NCBI GenBank assembly: GCA_963726435.1
Contig: CAVSCJ010000006.1
Coordinates: 124,001 to 188,000 of the forward strand
Direction of reading: 5' to 3'
Length of the DNA: 64,000 nucleotides
Source: PALSA-660 sp963726435
GTDB lineage: Bacteria > Actinomycetota > Coriobacteriia > Anaerosomatales > PALSA-660
The position numbers and the translations under genes were made by a program. Under the pieces are notes generated by a model. It was not told the origin of the DNA. It was given only the letters and a program-made list of their open reading frames with translations, and made no database searches. Shown one piece after another: positions 7,402 to 15,141 of the stretch (its first letter is position 1; each line of letters begins with the position of its first letter).

Positions 7402-8262
7402 GTGTCCGATGACAGTGAGCTGAACGGCACGGAGCTGGCCGCCTCAGAGGAGGGCGTGGCCCCGGTCGTCGCTGCGCCTCCTCCCGCACCCGATAGGCCT
7501 GCGGGCGACGTGCTCTCGACGACGGCGGGGAAGGTCGCTCTGATCGTTGCGGCCGTGCTCGTGCTGCTCGTGGTCGCCGGACTTGTGGGTTGGTTCGTGC
7601 TGGGGCCGGCCGCGTTGGGCGGCGCGACCGGCGCGCCTGAGGCAACCATCCTGGCGCCCAGTACCGGCACGCCGGCAACGCCCTCGGCGCCGCCTTCGAC
7701 GGTCGCGACCCTTGCGGTCGCCGACGTCACCCTGCGCGACGTCTTCACACCGCGCAACCCGTTCACGGTGATCGAGCCCGAGAAGATCGAGCACAGCACG
7801 TCTACCGCGACCGAGGCCGATATCAGCGACCTCGATCCCGATGTCGTGACACTGATCGACATCGTCACCGTCGACGGCGAGCGCGAGGCGGTCATCGCGT
7901 ACGGCGGAGTCGAGTACACGGTCGGACCGGGCGACTCGTTCGGCGGCCATGCGGACTGGAAGGTCGTGACGGTCCACACCACCAGCGCAGACGTGACCAT
8001 GGACGGCGTCACGGAGAACCTGCCGCTGCATCGAGACCAAGTAGCAGAGGGTCGTAGCCTCGAAACCGCTGCAAGCGGCCCTTCGCAGGGCCGCTTGCTT
8101 CGTCTCAGGGCTCGAGAGGGGATTCCGCGCGCCCGATGGTACGATGAATCCTCAAGGCGTACGAGGATATGGGGCCTCACATGGAGTACCGGACCGCAGG
8201 GGAGTCGCACGGCAGGGCGCTCGTGGCCCTGGTGTCGGGAGTGCCCGCAGGCATCCCGCTGA
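7402..8262 (+). CDS. PilP-position single-pass membrane protein, C-terminus doubtful
   Basis: This gene follows pilO where PilP sits in Gram-negatives, but it is not a lipoprotein and I do not recognise a known family. A cytoplasmic Pro/Ala-rich segment leads to one transmembrane helix near residues 45-68, then a Thr/Pro/Ala linker. A small domain follows with VTLRDVFTPRNPF, like the PilP/GspC-type RDPFxP region, and a beta-rich end (YTVGPGDSFGGHADWKV) like a homology-region fold. GTG 7402 follows AGGAGG (7387-7392). The frame runs through a strong terminator hairpin (8071-8098) and overlaps aroC, so the last ~70 residues are probably spurious. A +1 frame stops at 8042-8044, a likely native end after one indel. 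Confidence 0.6.
   Translation: MSDDSELNGTELAASEEGVAPVVAAPPPAPDRPAGDVLSTTAGKVALIVAAVLVLLVVAGLVGWFVLGPAALGGATGAPEATILAPSTGTPATPSAPPSTVATLAVADVTLRDVFTPRNPFTVIEPEKIEHSTSTATEADISDLDPDVVTLIDIVTVDGEREAVIAYGGVEYTVGPGDSFGGHADWKVVTVHTTSADVTMDGVTENLPLHRDQVAEGRSLETAASGPSQGRLLRLRAREGIPRARWYDESSRRTRIWGLTWSTGPQGSRTAGRSWPWCRECPQASR
8071..8098 (+). terminator. Strong hairpin terminator of the pilus operon
   Basis: Perfect 11-bp stem GCAAGCGGCCC / GGGCCGCTTGC, loop TTCGCA, followed by TTCGTCTC. It separates the pilus genes from the aro operon, although the preceding frame reads through it. Confidence 0.8.
8137..8145 (+). promoter_or_regulatory. Extended -10 element upstream of aroC
   Basis: TGG-TACGAT resembles the extended -10 upstream of pilM. 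No convincing -35 is present. It lies between the terminator and aroC, the expected place for an aro operon promoter. Confidence 0.4.
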
Positions 8263-9326
8263 CCGCGGATGCAATTGACGGGGATCTCCAGCGCCGGCAG
8301 GCCGGCTACGGCCGCGGAGGCCGCATGGACATCGAGGCCGACCGGGCTCTCATCGTCTCCGGCGTCCGCTTCGGCGTCACGATCGGCAGTCCCGTCGCGA
8401 TCACGATCGCCAACCGCGATTCCGCGAACTGGAGCGACGTGATGGCGACTTCAGGCGAGCGCAAGGGCGAGCGTGCCGTGACCGCCCCGCGGCCCGGTCA
8501 CGCCGACCTCGCCGGGTGTCAGCGCATCGACAGCGCGGACGCGCGCGACGTGATCGAGCGGGCGAGCGCGCGCGAGACGGCCGCGCGAGTGGCAGCCGGC
8601 GGGGTGGCCAGGGCGCTGCTCGCCACGATGGGCGTGTCGGTCTGCTCGTGGGTCGAACGCATCGGCGAAGTGGCTTGCGGGCCCTACGCGCCCGAGGGCG
8701 TGGACATGGCGGCCGTGTCGGCCAGTGACGTGCGATGCCCAGATGCCGCTTCGGCTGCCAGGATGCGGGCCGCTATCGACGCGGCGCGCATCGACGGAGA
8801 GAGCTTAGGCGGCGTTGTCGCCGTGGCCGCTACAGGGCTCGTGCCGGGTCTGGGCAGCTACGCCGAGCGCCGCCGCGGACTCGATGCGGAGCTCGGCGGC
8901 GCTCTGATGTCGATCCCGGCGATCAAGGGCGTGGAGTTCGGCGACGGGTTCTCGGCCGCAGCCCTGAGCGGTTCTCAGGTGCACGACCCGATCGTGCGCG
9001 GTGCCGACGGTCATGTGCATCGGGCGTCGAATCACGCAGGCGGGCTCGAGGGCGGTATGTCCAACGGGGAGTGTCTGGTCGCGCGCATCGCCATGAAGCC
9101 GATCCCGACTCTGACCCGTCCTCTCAGGACGGTCGACCTTGTGACGGGGGAGGACTGCGACGCGTCGAACGAGCGCTCGGACACCTGCGCCGTGCCTGCG
9201 GCAGGCGTGGTCGCCGAGGCGGAGGTCGCACTGGTGCTCGCGGACGCCTACACACGCATGTTCGGCGATACGTCGGTCGCCGACATCCGCGCGGCTCTCG
9301 ACCGCTACGAGGCGAGGGTCGGATAG
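8181..9326 (+). CDS. aroC: Chorismate synthase
   Basis: Catalyses EPSP to chorismate using reduced FMN, the last step of the shikimate pathway. The product begins MEYRTAGESHGRALVALVSG, the family's N-terminal signature. It contains RPGHADLAG and GGLEGGMSNGE, with conserved FMN/EPSP-binding residues, and length about 381 is normal. I start at ATG 8181 because the family begins immediately before the TAGESHG motif; an in-frame ATG at 8169 would add four residues. It is the first gene of an aroC-aroK-aroB-aroQ run with touching or overlapping ends. Confidence 0.95.
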   Translation: MEYRTAGESHGRALVALVSGVPAGIPLTADAIDGDLQRRQAGYGRGGRMDIEADRALIVSGVRFGVTIGSPVAITIANRDSANWSDVMATSGERKGERAVTAPRPGHADLAGCQRIDSADARDVIERASARETAARVAAGGVARALLATMGVSVCSWVERIGEVACGPYAPEGVDMAAVSASDVRCPDAASAARMRAAIDAARIDGESLGGVVAVAATGLVPGLGSYAERRRGLDAELGGALMSIPAIKGVEFGDGFSAAALSGSQVHDPIVRGADGHVHRASNHAGGLEGGMSNGECLVARIAMKPIPTLTRPLRTVDLVTGEDCDASNERSDTCAVPAAGVVAEAEVALVLADAYTRMFGDTSVADIRAALDRYEARVG

Positions 9327-9839
9327 GTGAGACCCGTCTTCATCATCGGATTCATGGGCGCCGGCAAGTCCACCGTCGGCGGGATCGTCGCCGCGCGGCT
9401 CGGGCGCCCATTCGTGGACCTCGACGGCGAGATCGAGCGACGTGAGGGCCGCACCGTCGCGGAGCTGTTCGCCGCCGAAGGCGAGAGCGGCTTCCGCGAT
9501 TCCGAGCGCGCCGCGCTGGCCGCAGTCGCTCGGCAGCCCGGTGTGGTGGTGGCCTGCGGCGGCGGGGTCGTGACGGACGAGGACAGCTACGCGATCCTGC
9601 GCGACAGCGGGACGGTCGTCTACCTGGAGGTTTCCCCCGAGGAGGCCGTGGCCCGCGTCGGGAGCGAGGTCCACGGGCGGCCGCTGTTGCGGGGAGGCAG
9701 CCTGGAGTCCGCCGCATCGCTTCTGGGATCCCGCGAGCGGCTCTACGACGCCGTGGCGGACATCACGGTCGACACCATCGGGCGAGAACCCGCCGCCATC
9801 GCGGACGAGGTCGTGTCGCTCCTGGTGGGTGCGCGATGA
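9327..9839 (+). CDS. aroK: Shikimate kinase
   Basis: ATP-dependent phosphorylation of shikimate at the 3-hydroxyl. The 170-residue product has Walker A GFMGAGKSTVGG at the N-terminus, the shikimate-binding DLDGEIERREG with the conserved Asp, ESGFRDSE for Arg/Glu contacts and the GGG loop ACGGGVV. The lid region is RPLLRGG. GTG 9327 directly follows the aroC stop, and the end overlaps aroB by 4 bases (ATGA), so the operon is translationally coupled. Confidence 0.95.
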   Translation: MRPVFIIGFMGAGKSTVGGIVAARLGRPFVDLDGEIERREGRTVAELFAAEGESGFRDSERAALAAVARQPGVVVACGGGVVTDEDSYAILRDSGTVVYLEVSPEEAVARVGSEVHGRPLLRGGSLESAASLLGSRERLYDAVADITVDTIGREPAAIADEVVSLLVGAR

Positions 9840-10942
9840 GCGAGACGCGGAGATTGAGTGTCACCATCCCGGGCGGGGGCTACGACGTCATTCTGGGGCG
9901 AGGGATCCTGGACGACCTCGGCGCGAAGATGCGCGAGCGCTCACGCGCGGTGCGCTGCGCGCTCGTGACCGACGACGTTGTCGGACCGCTCCTGGCCAAG
10001 CGGGTCGAAGCCTCGCTTCAAGGGAACGGCTTCGTGCCCTTCACCTTCCAGGTCGATCACGGCGAGGCGAGCAAGTCGTGGGCGGAGGCCGGTAGGCTTC
10101 TGGAGGAGTTCTCCGATGCCGGGCTCGGTCGCGATTCGCTCGTGGTCGCGCTCGGTGGAGGGGTCGTAGGAGATCTGGCGGGCTTCGTTGCGGCCACCTA
10201 CCTCCGGGGCGTGCCGGTGGTGCAGGTGCCCACCACGCTGCTCGCGCAGGCGGACAGCTCGATCGGGGGCAAGACGGGCGTCGACCTGCCGCGGGGAAAG
10301 AACCTCGCCGGCGTCTTCTGGCAGCCGATGCTGGTGCTCTCGGATGTCGCGTGCCTCGACACGCTGCCGGAGAGCGAGTGGCGCAGCGGACTCGCCGAGG
10401 TCGCCAAGGCGGGGGTGCTGGCCGGCGAGCGCGAGTTCGCCGCCCTCGAGCGCGATGCCGAGAAGCTGCAGCGTCGCGGACCGGGTGTGGTCTCCGAGGC
10501 CGTGCTCATGGCCGCGGGGCTCAAGGGCCGCGTCGTGACAGGCGATCCGCATGAGACCGAACAGCGCGAGTCGCTGAACTACGGGCACACGCTTGCTCAC
10601 GCTGTCGAGCATGAGCTGGGCTACGGGACGGTCAGCCACGGCGCGGCGGTCGCCGACGGGATGCGCTTCGCGGCGCGCCTGGGCGTCTCACTTGGCATGG
10701 CACCGGAGGCGTGGGCGGCTCGCCAGGAGCGGTTGCTGGACTCTCTCGGGCTGACGCGCATCGAGCCCGAGTGCGACCCGCACTCCCTTCTCTGCGCCAT
10801 GCGATCGGACAAGAAGGGTCGCGGAGGGCGCGTGCGGTTCGTGATCTCGCGCGGGCCAGGTCTGTGGAATGTGGACGAGGTGGACGAGGAGACGCTGGCG
10901 CGTGAGCTGGCGCGGTGGTGCGAGATGGGAGGCAACTCGTGA
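9836..10942 (+). CDS. aroB: 3-dehydroquinate synthase
   Basis: NAD- and metal-dependent cyclisation of DAHP to 3-dehydroquinate. Visible motifs are the NAD-binding GGGVVGDLAGFVAATYLRG, DSSIGGKTGVDL, the metal-binding Glu region SGLAEVAKAG and LNYGHTLAHAVEHELGYG with metal-binding His. Length is 368, normal for the monofunctional enzyme. ATG 9836 overlaps aroK, and the gene overlaps the aroQ start by 4 bases (GTGA). Confidence 0.95.
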   Translation: MSETRRLSVTIPGGGYDVILGRGILDDLGAKMRERSRAVRCALVTDDVVGPLLAKRVEASLQGNGFVPFTFQVDHGEASKSWAEAGRLLEEFSDAGLGRDSLVVALGGGVVGDLAGFVAATYLRGVPVVQVPTTLLAQADSSIGGKTGVDLPRGKNLAGVFWQPMLVLSDVACLDTLPESEWRSGLAEVAKAGVLAGEREFAALERDAEKLQRRGPGVVSEAVLMAAGLKGRVVTGDPHETEQRESLNYGHTLAHAVEHELGYGTVSHGAAVADGMRFAARLGVSLGMAPEAWAARQERLLDSLGLTRIEPECDPHSLLCAMRSDKKGRGGRVRFVISRGPGLWNVDEVDEETLARELARWCEMGGNS

Positions 10943-12474
10943 CGAAGGTGCTGATCCTGCACGGTCCGAACCTCAACCTGCTCGGCATGCGCGAGCCGGC
11001 GGTCTATGGGTCCTCGACCCTGGCCGAGATAGACGCGCGGCTGTCCGCTCTGGCCGGCGAACTCGGCTCCGAGATCGCATTCGCGCAGAGCAACCACGAG
11101 GGCGTGCTCATCGATCATCTGCACGCGGCCATCGGCGACGCCGACGCCGTCGTGTTCAACCCCGGCGCCTACACGCACACCAGCTACGCCCTGCGGGACG
11201 CCGTTGCCTCGATCGGGATCCCGGTTGTGGAGGTGCACCTCTCCAACGTTGCCGCGCGCGAGTCGTTCCGGCGCCACTCGGTGATAGCGCCCGCGTGCGT
11301 CGGCCAGATCGCCGGGTTCGGCGTGGACTCGTACCTGCTCGGGTTGCGGGCGGCGGTCGATCTGGTCCGAGGGCGCTTCGTGAGCAGTCAGCGAACGCGT
11401 CGAGGCGCTGCGCGGGCGGCTTCGGGTCGGACGCGCGTCGAGGCGCTGCTCGTCACCGCCACGGCCAACATGCGGTACCTGACTTGCTTCGACGGGGTGT
11501 TCGATTCGATGCCCGCCGGAGCCGTTGTCGTGACCCGCGAGGAGGCTCGCTTCTACACCGACTCCCGCTACATCGAGGCCGCTCGCGACGCCGCGAGGGG
11601 CACCTTCTGGGAAGTGTGTCTGCAGCGCGAGTCGCCCTACACGGAGGTCGTGAACGATCTTCACGAGGGCGGCTTCAAGGCCCTGGCGATGGAGTCGTCG
11701 GTATCCTACGCGCGCTTCAAGATGGTCTCGGATCTGTTCGGAGGCCCAGTCGTGGTCGTCGACCACGCCGTGGAGAACCTGCGCGCGGTGAAGGACCCGG
11801 GGGAGCTGGCCTCGATCGGGCGTGCCGCTGCGCTCACGGACCAGGCGCTCGACCACGTCCTCGGGATCCTGAGGCCCGGGCTGCGTGAGGTCGATGTCGC
11901 GCTGGAGCTCGAGGCCTACATGCGCGGTCACGGAAGCGAAGGCGTGGCGTTCGAGCCCGTGGTCGCGAGCGGGCGGAACTCCAGCAAGCCGCACGCGGGC
12001 GTCACGAGCCGCGCGATCGGCGAGGGAGACCTGCTGACGATGGACCTCGGCGCGCGGATCGACGGCTACTGTGCCGACCTGACGCGCACCGTGGTCATCG
12101 GGCGCGCCTCCGACAAGCAGCGCGACGTGTACGAGGCCGTGCTGGCCGCCAACGAGGCGGGTCGCGCGGCCGTGCGCGCCGGCGCGCGCGCGGCTGACGT
12201 GGACGGCGTCGCACGCGACCTTCTCTCCGAGCGCGGCTACGGCGAGGCCTTCGGCCACGGGCTCGGGCACGGCGTCGGGCTCGAGATACACGAGATGCCC
12301 GGAGTGCGCCAGACGAGCACGGACGTTCTGGAGCCGGGGCACGTCGTGACGGTGGAGCCGGGCGTGTACCTGCCCGGATTCGGGGGTGTTAGAATCGAGG
12401 ACCTCGTCGCGGTCGAGGACGGCGGCCACAAGCTGCTCTCCCACGCGCGCAGGGAGCTCATCGAGATCAGGTAG
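10939..12474 (+). CDS. Type II 3-dehydroquinase joined in frame to an Xaa-Pro aminopeptidase (M24B)
   Basis: Residues 1-~145 are a complete AroQ: HGPNLNLLG, catalytic-Tyr region EPAVYGSS, NPGAYTHTS and EVHLSN, which dehydrates 3-dehydroquinate. Residues ~160-512 are an M24B aminopeptidase P-like enzyme with a creatinase N-domain (VEALLVTATANMRYLT). Its dinuclear metal ligands are DLGARIDGYCADLTRT, GHGLGHGVGLEIHE, VEPGVYLP and RIEDLV. GTG 10939 has SD GGGAGG and overlaps aroB. At the junction (11360-11450) the +1 frame has a TGA at 11381-11383 overlapping a GTG at 11380, and another frame reads ERVEALRGRLRVG, like a natural peptidase N-terminus. The ancestral state is therefore two overlapping genes, and the join may be indel noise. 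Confidence 0.8.
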   Translation: MTKVLILHGPNLNLLGMREPAVYGSSTLAEIDARLSALAGELGSEIAFAQSNHEGVLIDHLHAAIGDADAVVFNPGAYTHTSYALRDAVASIGIPVVEVHLSNVAARESFRRHSVIAPACVGQIAGFGVDSYLLGLRAAVDLVRGRFVSSQRTRRGAARAASGRTRVEALLVTATANMRYLTCFDGVFDSMPAGAVVVTREEARFYTDSRYIEAARDAARGTFWEVCLQRESPYTEVVNDLHEGGFKALAMESSVSYARFKMVSDLFGGPVVVVDHAVENLRAVKDPGELASIGRAAALTDQALDHVLGILRPGLREVDVALELEAYMRGHGSEGVAFEPVVASGRNSSKPHAGVTSRAIGEGDLLTMDLGARIDGYCADLTRTVVIGRASDKQRDVYEAVLAANEAGRAAVRAGARAADVDGVARDLLSERGYGEAFGHGLGHGVGLEIHEMPGVRQTSTDVLEPGHVVTVEPGVYLPGFGGVRIEDLVAVEDGGHKLLSHARRELIEIR

Positions 12475-12549
12475 ACGACTCCGCGTCGCCGCGCCCGGAC
12501 CGAAACGGGGGGCGTCGCGGCGCGAGCGTGGAGAAGGGACGAGGACCGG

Positions 12550-13110
12550 ATGGCGATCACCACTCAGCAGTTCAAGAACGGCATGGCGATCATCTACGAC
12601 GGCAAGACGTGGGTGATCGTCGAGTTCCAGCACGTGAAGCCAGGCAAGGGCGGAGCGTTCGTGCGCACCAAGCTCAAGGAGCTCAAGTCGGGGCGCGTGG
12701 TCGAGATCACCTTCCGTGCGGGCGAGAAGCTCGAGGACGTCCGGCTCGAGCAGAAGAACCTCCAGTATCTCTACAACGACGGCGACGCCTACCACTTCAT
12801 GGAGACCGACACCTTCGAGCAGTTCGAGCTTCAGAGGGACTTCGTCGGAGAGGCCGCGAAGTGGCTCAAGGAGAACGACATGGCCACCGTCCAGATCGCC
12901 GGGGGCGAGATGATCGGTGTCGAGGCCCCGATGTTCGTGGAGCTCGAAGTCACCGAGACCGATCCCGGCTTCAAGGGCGACACGGTGCAGGGCGGCAACA
13001 AGCCCGCAACGCTCGAGACAGGCGCCGTGGTCCAGGTGCCGATGTTCATCAACACGGGCGAGAGGATCCGCGTCGACACCCGCGACGGCAGGTACATCAC
13101 CCGGGTGTAG
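12550..13110 (+). CDS. efp: Elongation factor P
   Basis: Binds ribosomes stalled at polyproline motifs and promotes peptide bond formation. The 186-residue product has the three-OB-domain EF-P fold. The tip loop is KPGKGGAFVRTK, with the conserved lysine at about residue 33, and the C-terminal signature EVTETDPGFKGDTVQGGNKPATLETG is complete. ATG 12550 follows GGGACGAGGA. It lies 75 bases after the peptidase, a gene order (pepP-efp) common in Gram-positive bacteria. Confidence 0.97.
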   Translation: MAITTQQFKNGMAIIYDGKTWVIVEFQHVKPGKGGAFVRTKLKELKSGRVVEITFRAGEKLEDVRLEQKNLQYLYNDGDAYHFMETDTFEQFELQRDFVGEAAKWLKENDMATVQIAGGEMIGVEAPMFVELEVTETDPGFKGDTVQGGNKPATLETGAVVQVPMFINTGERIRVDTRDGRYITRV

Positions 13111-13193
13111 AGAGCTCGGGCGCGGACGCCGGCGGGCCGGCCGCAGGGCGTGGCTGGTCACTGGCGACTGAGTCCCTCGTCGGGCATCTCGGC

Positions 13194-13199
13194 TATACT
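13194..13199 (+). promoter_or_regulatory. Possible -10 element upstream of the carboxyltransferase gene
   Basis: TATACT is a good -10 hexamer in the 188-base gap before 13299, but no clear -35 is found at 16-18 bases. A CGCACCCTC/GAGGGGTGCG hairpin with one bulged G lies in the presumed leader near 13238-13259. Confidence 0.35.
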
Positions 13200-13298
13200 T
13201 CTGATTCCGAAGTCGGCCGTCCGCGTGCCGACCGTTTGGCGCACCCTCGATGAGGGGTGCGATACGGATCCCGCTCGATCCACGCCGAGGGAACGCAC

Positions 13299-15134
13299 AT
13301 GAGACGTGTATCCATAATGGACACCACGCTTCGCGACGCCCACCAGTCGCTGTGGGCGACTCGCATGGAGATCGGCGACATGCTCCCGATCCTCGAGCGC
13401 ATGGACAACCTGGGCTACTGGGCGCTCGAGATGTGGGGCGGCGCGACGTTCGACGCCATGCTCCGCTTCCTCGACGAGAACCCGTGGGAGCGACTGCGCA
13501 CCATCAAGCGGCACTGTACCAAGACCCCGCTGCAGATGCTCCTGCGCGGTCAGAACCTGGTCGGCTACAAGCACTACTCCGACGATATCGTGCGACGGTT
13601 CGTTCTGGCGGCGGCGCGCAACGGCATCGACAACTTCCGCGTCTTCGACGCCCTGAACGACATCCGCAACGTCGAGATGTCCGCCGAGGCGATCAAGGAG
13701 AGCGGCGCGCTGTTCGAGGGCGCCATCTCCTACACCGTGAGCCCGGTGCACACGCTCGACTCTTTCGTCGAGTACGCGCAGGAGCTCAAGGAGCTAGGGG
13801 CGGACACCATCTGCATCAAGGACATGGCGGGCATGCTGACGCCGTTCCGCACCGAGAAGATGGTCGTGGCGTTGAAGAAGGAGATCGGGCTGCCGATCCA
13901 CTTGCACTGCCACTACATCGGCGGCATGGCTCCGATGAACTACCTCAAGGCGATCGAGGCGGGCGCGGACATCGTCGACACCGCGGTCGTGGCGCTGGCG
14001 TTCGGCAACTCGCAGCCCGCGGTAGAGATGATCGTCGCGGCGCTCAAGGAGTCGCCCTACGACACTGGCATCGACCTCGACGAGCTATTTCGCATCGCCG
14101 AGTACTGGGAGAGTGTGCGCGAGCGCAAGAAGCTCAAGCGCGGCATCACAACGATGCTGCAGATGGAGGTCTTCTCCCACCAGGTGCCGGGCGGCATGAT
14201 GTCCAACCTCATCAGCCAGCTCGAGCTCCAGAAGGCGAGCGACCGCCTGCCCGACGTGCTGGCCGAGATCCCGCGGGTGCGCGCGGAAGTCGGCTATCCG
14301 CCTCTCGTCACGCCCATGTCTCAGATCGTCGGGACCCAGGCGGTGCTCAACGTGCTCACCGGCAAGCGCTGGGGTGTCGTCCCCAACGAGATGAAGGAGT
14401 ACGTCAAAGGCTACTACGGGAAGGCGCCGGGTCCCATGACCCCGGAGATCGTGGCACGTGTGCTCGGTGACGAGAAGCCGCTGCCCCTAGACGTCCGCCC
14501 CGGCTCGATGGTGACGACCACCTACGACCAGATGGCTGTCGAGATCGGCGACCTGGCTCGCAGCGAGGAGGACGTGCTGATGTACGCCCTCTTCCCGAAC
14601 GAGGCCATGACCTACTTGACCAAGCACAAGGAAGGCGCCGAGAAGGCCGTCTTCATGCTCTCCGAGGAGATCGACACTGTCAGGGAGGACGAATCCGTGG
14701 ACGTCAACCAGATACGCGAGCTAATCAAGGTCGTCGAGGCCTCCGACATCAACGAGGTCGTCGTCGAGGAGAATGGCGCGATCGTGACCGTGCGCAAGGG
14801 CGGGTACCACTTGGCGCACCCTGCCGGAAGCGCCCCGGCCGCAGCCGCTCCCGCCATGGCGCTGGCGGAGCCGGACGGGCTCCGGGCGTCCTGGAAGGAA
14901 GTCCGCGCGATGATGGTGGGCACGTTCTACGCGGCTCCGTCGCCGGGCTCGGACCCCTTCGTCGAGGTGGGCGATCTGGTGGAGATCGGCAATCCCGTGT
15001 GCATCCTCGAGGCCATGAAGCTGATGAACGAGATCGAGATGCCCGAGACGGGCATCATCCGCGAGGTGGCCGCCGTCGACGCTTCTGCGGTGGACTACGG
15101 CGCGGTCCTGTTCTACTACGAGCCGACGGAGTAG
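13299..15134 (+). CDS. Pyruvate/oxaloacetate carboxyltransferase fused to a biotin carboxyl carrier domain
   Basis: Residues 1-~300 are an OadA/PycB-type carboxyltransferase TIM barrel: MDTTLRDAHQSLWATRM, the carbamylated-lysine block CIKDMAGML and metal-ligand histidines in LHCHYIGGMAP. The conserved OadA/PycB C-domain (~300-470) follows. Residues ~470-510 (VDVNQIRELIKVVEASDINE) resemble the N-terminus of AccB rather than the usual OadA linker. An Ala/Pro hinge leads to a biotinyl domain with EAMKLMNEIE, the lysine being biotinylated. The partner biotin carboxylase is 7 bases downstream, so together they form a complete biotin-dependent carboxylase or decarboxylase. Without OadB/G nearby, pyruvate carboxylase is most likely. 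ATG 13299 is chosen for its GAGGGAA SD site; an upstream in-frame start at 13257 lacks one. Confidence 0.88.
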   Translation: MRRVSIMDTTLRDAHQSLWATRMEIGDMLPILERMDNLGYWALEMWGGATFDAMLRFLDENPWERLRTIKRHCTKTPLQMLLRGQNLVGYKHYSDDIVRRFVLAAARNGIDNFRVFDALNDIRNVEMSAEAIKESGALFEGAISYTVSPVHTLDSFVEYAQELKELGADTICIKDMAGMLTPFRTEKMVVALKKEIGLPIHLHCHYIGGMAPMNYLKAIEAGADIVDTAVVALAFGNSQPAVEMIVAALKESPYDTGIDLDELFRIAEYWESVRERKKLKRGITTMLQMEVFSHQVPGGMMSNLISQLELQKASDRLPDVLAEIPRVRAEVGYPPLVTPMSQIVGTQAVLNVLTGKRWGVVPNEMKEYVKGYYGKAPGPMTPEIVARVLGDEKPLPLDVRPGSMVTTTYDQMAVEIGDLARSEEDVLMYALFPNEAMTYLTKHKEGAEKAVFMLSEEIDTVREDESVDVNQIRELIKVVEASDINEVVVEENGAIVTVRKGGYHLAHPAGSAPAAAAPAMALAEPDGLRASWKEVRAMMVGTFYAAPSPGSDPFVEVGDLVEIGNPVCILEAMKLMNEIEMPETGIIREVAAVDASAVDYGAVLFYYEPTE

Positions 15135-15141
15135 CCCGCGC

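Noticed and set aside
10621..13161. 846-codon open frame on the minus strand opposite aroB, aroQ-pepP and efp
   Set aside because: It is antisense to three well-conserved genes, has His/Arg/Asp-rich low-complexity composition and no domain signatures. It is a codon-position artefact of high GC content.
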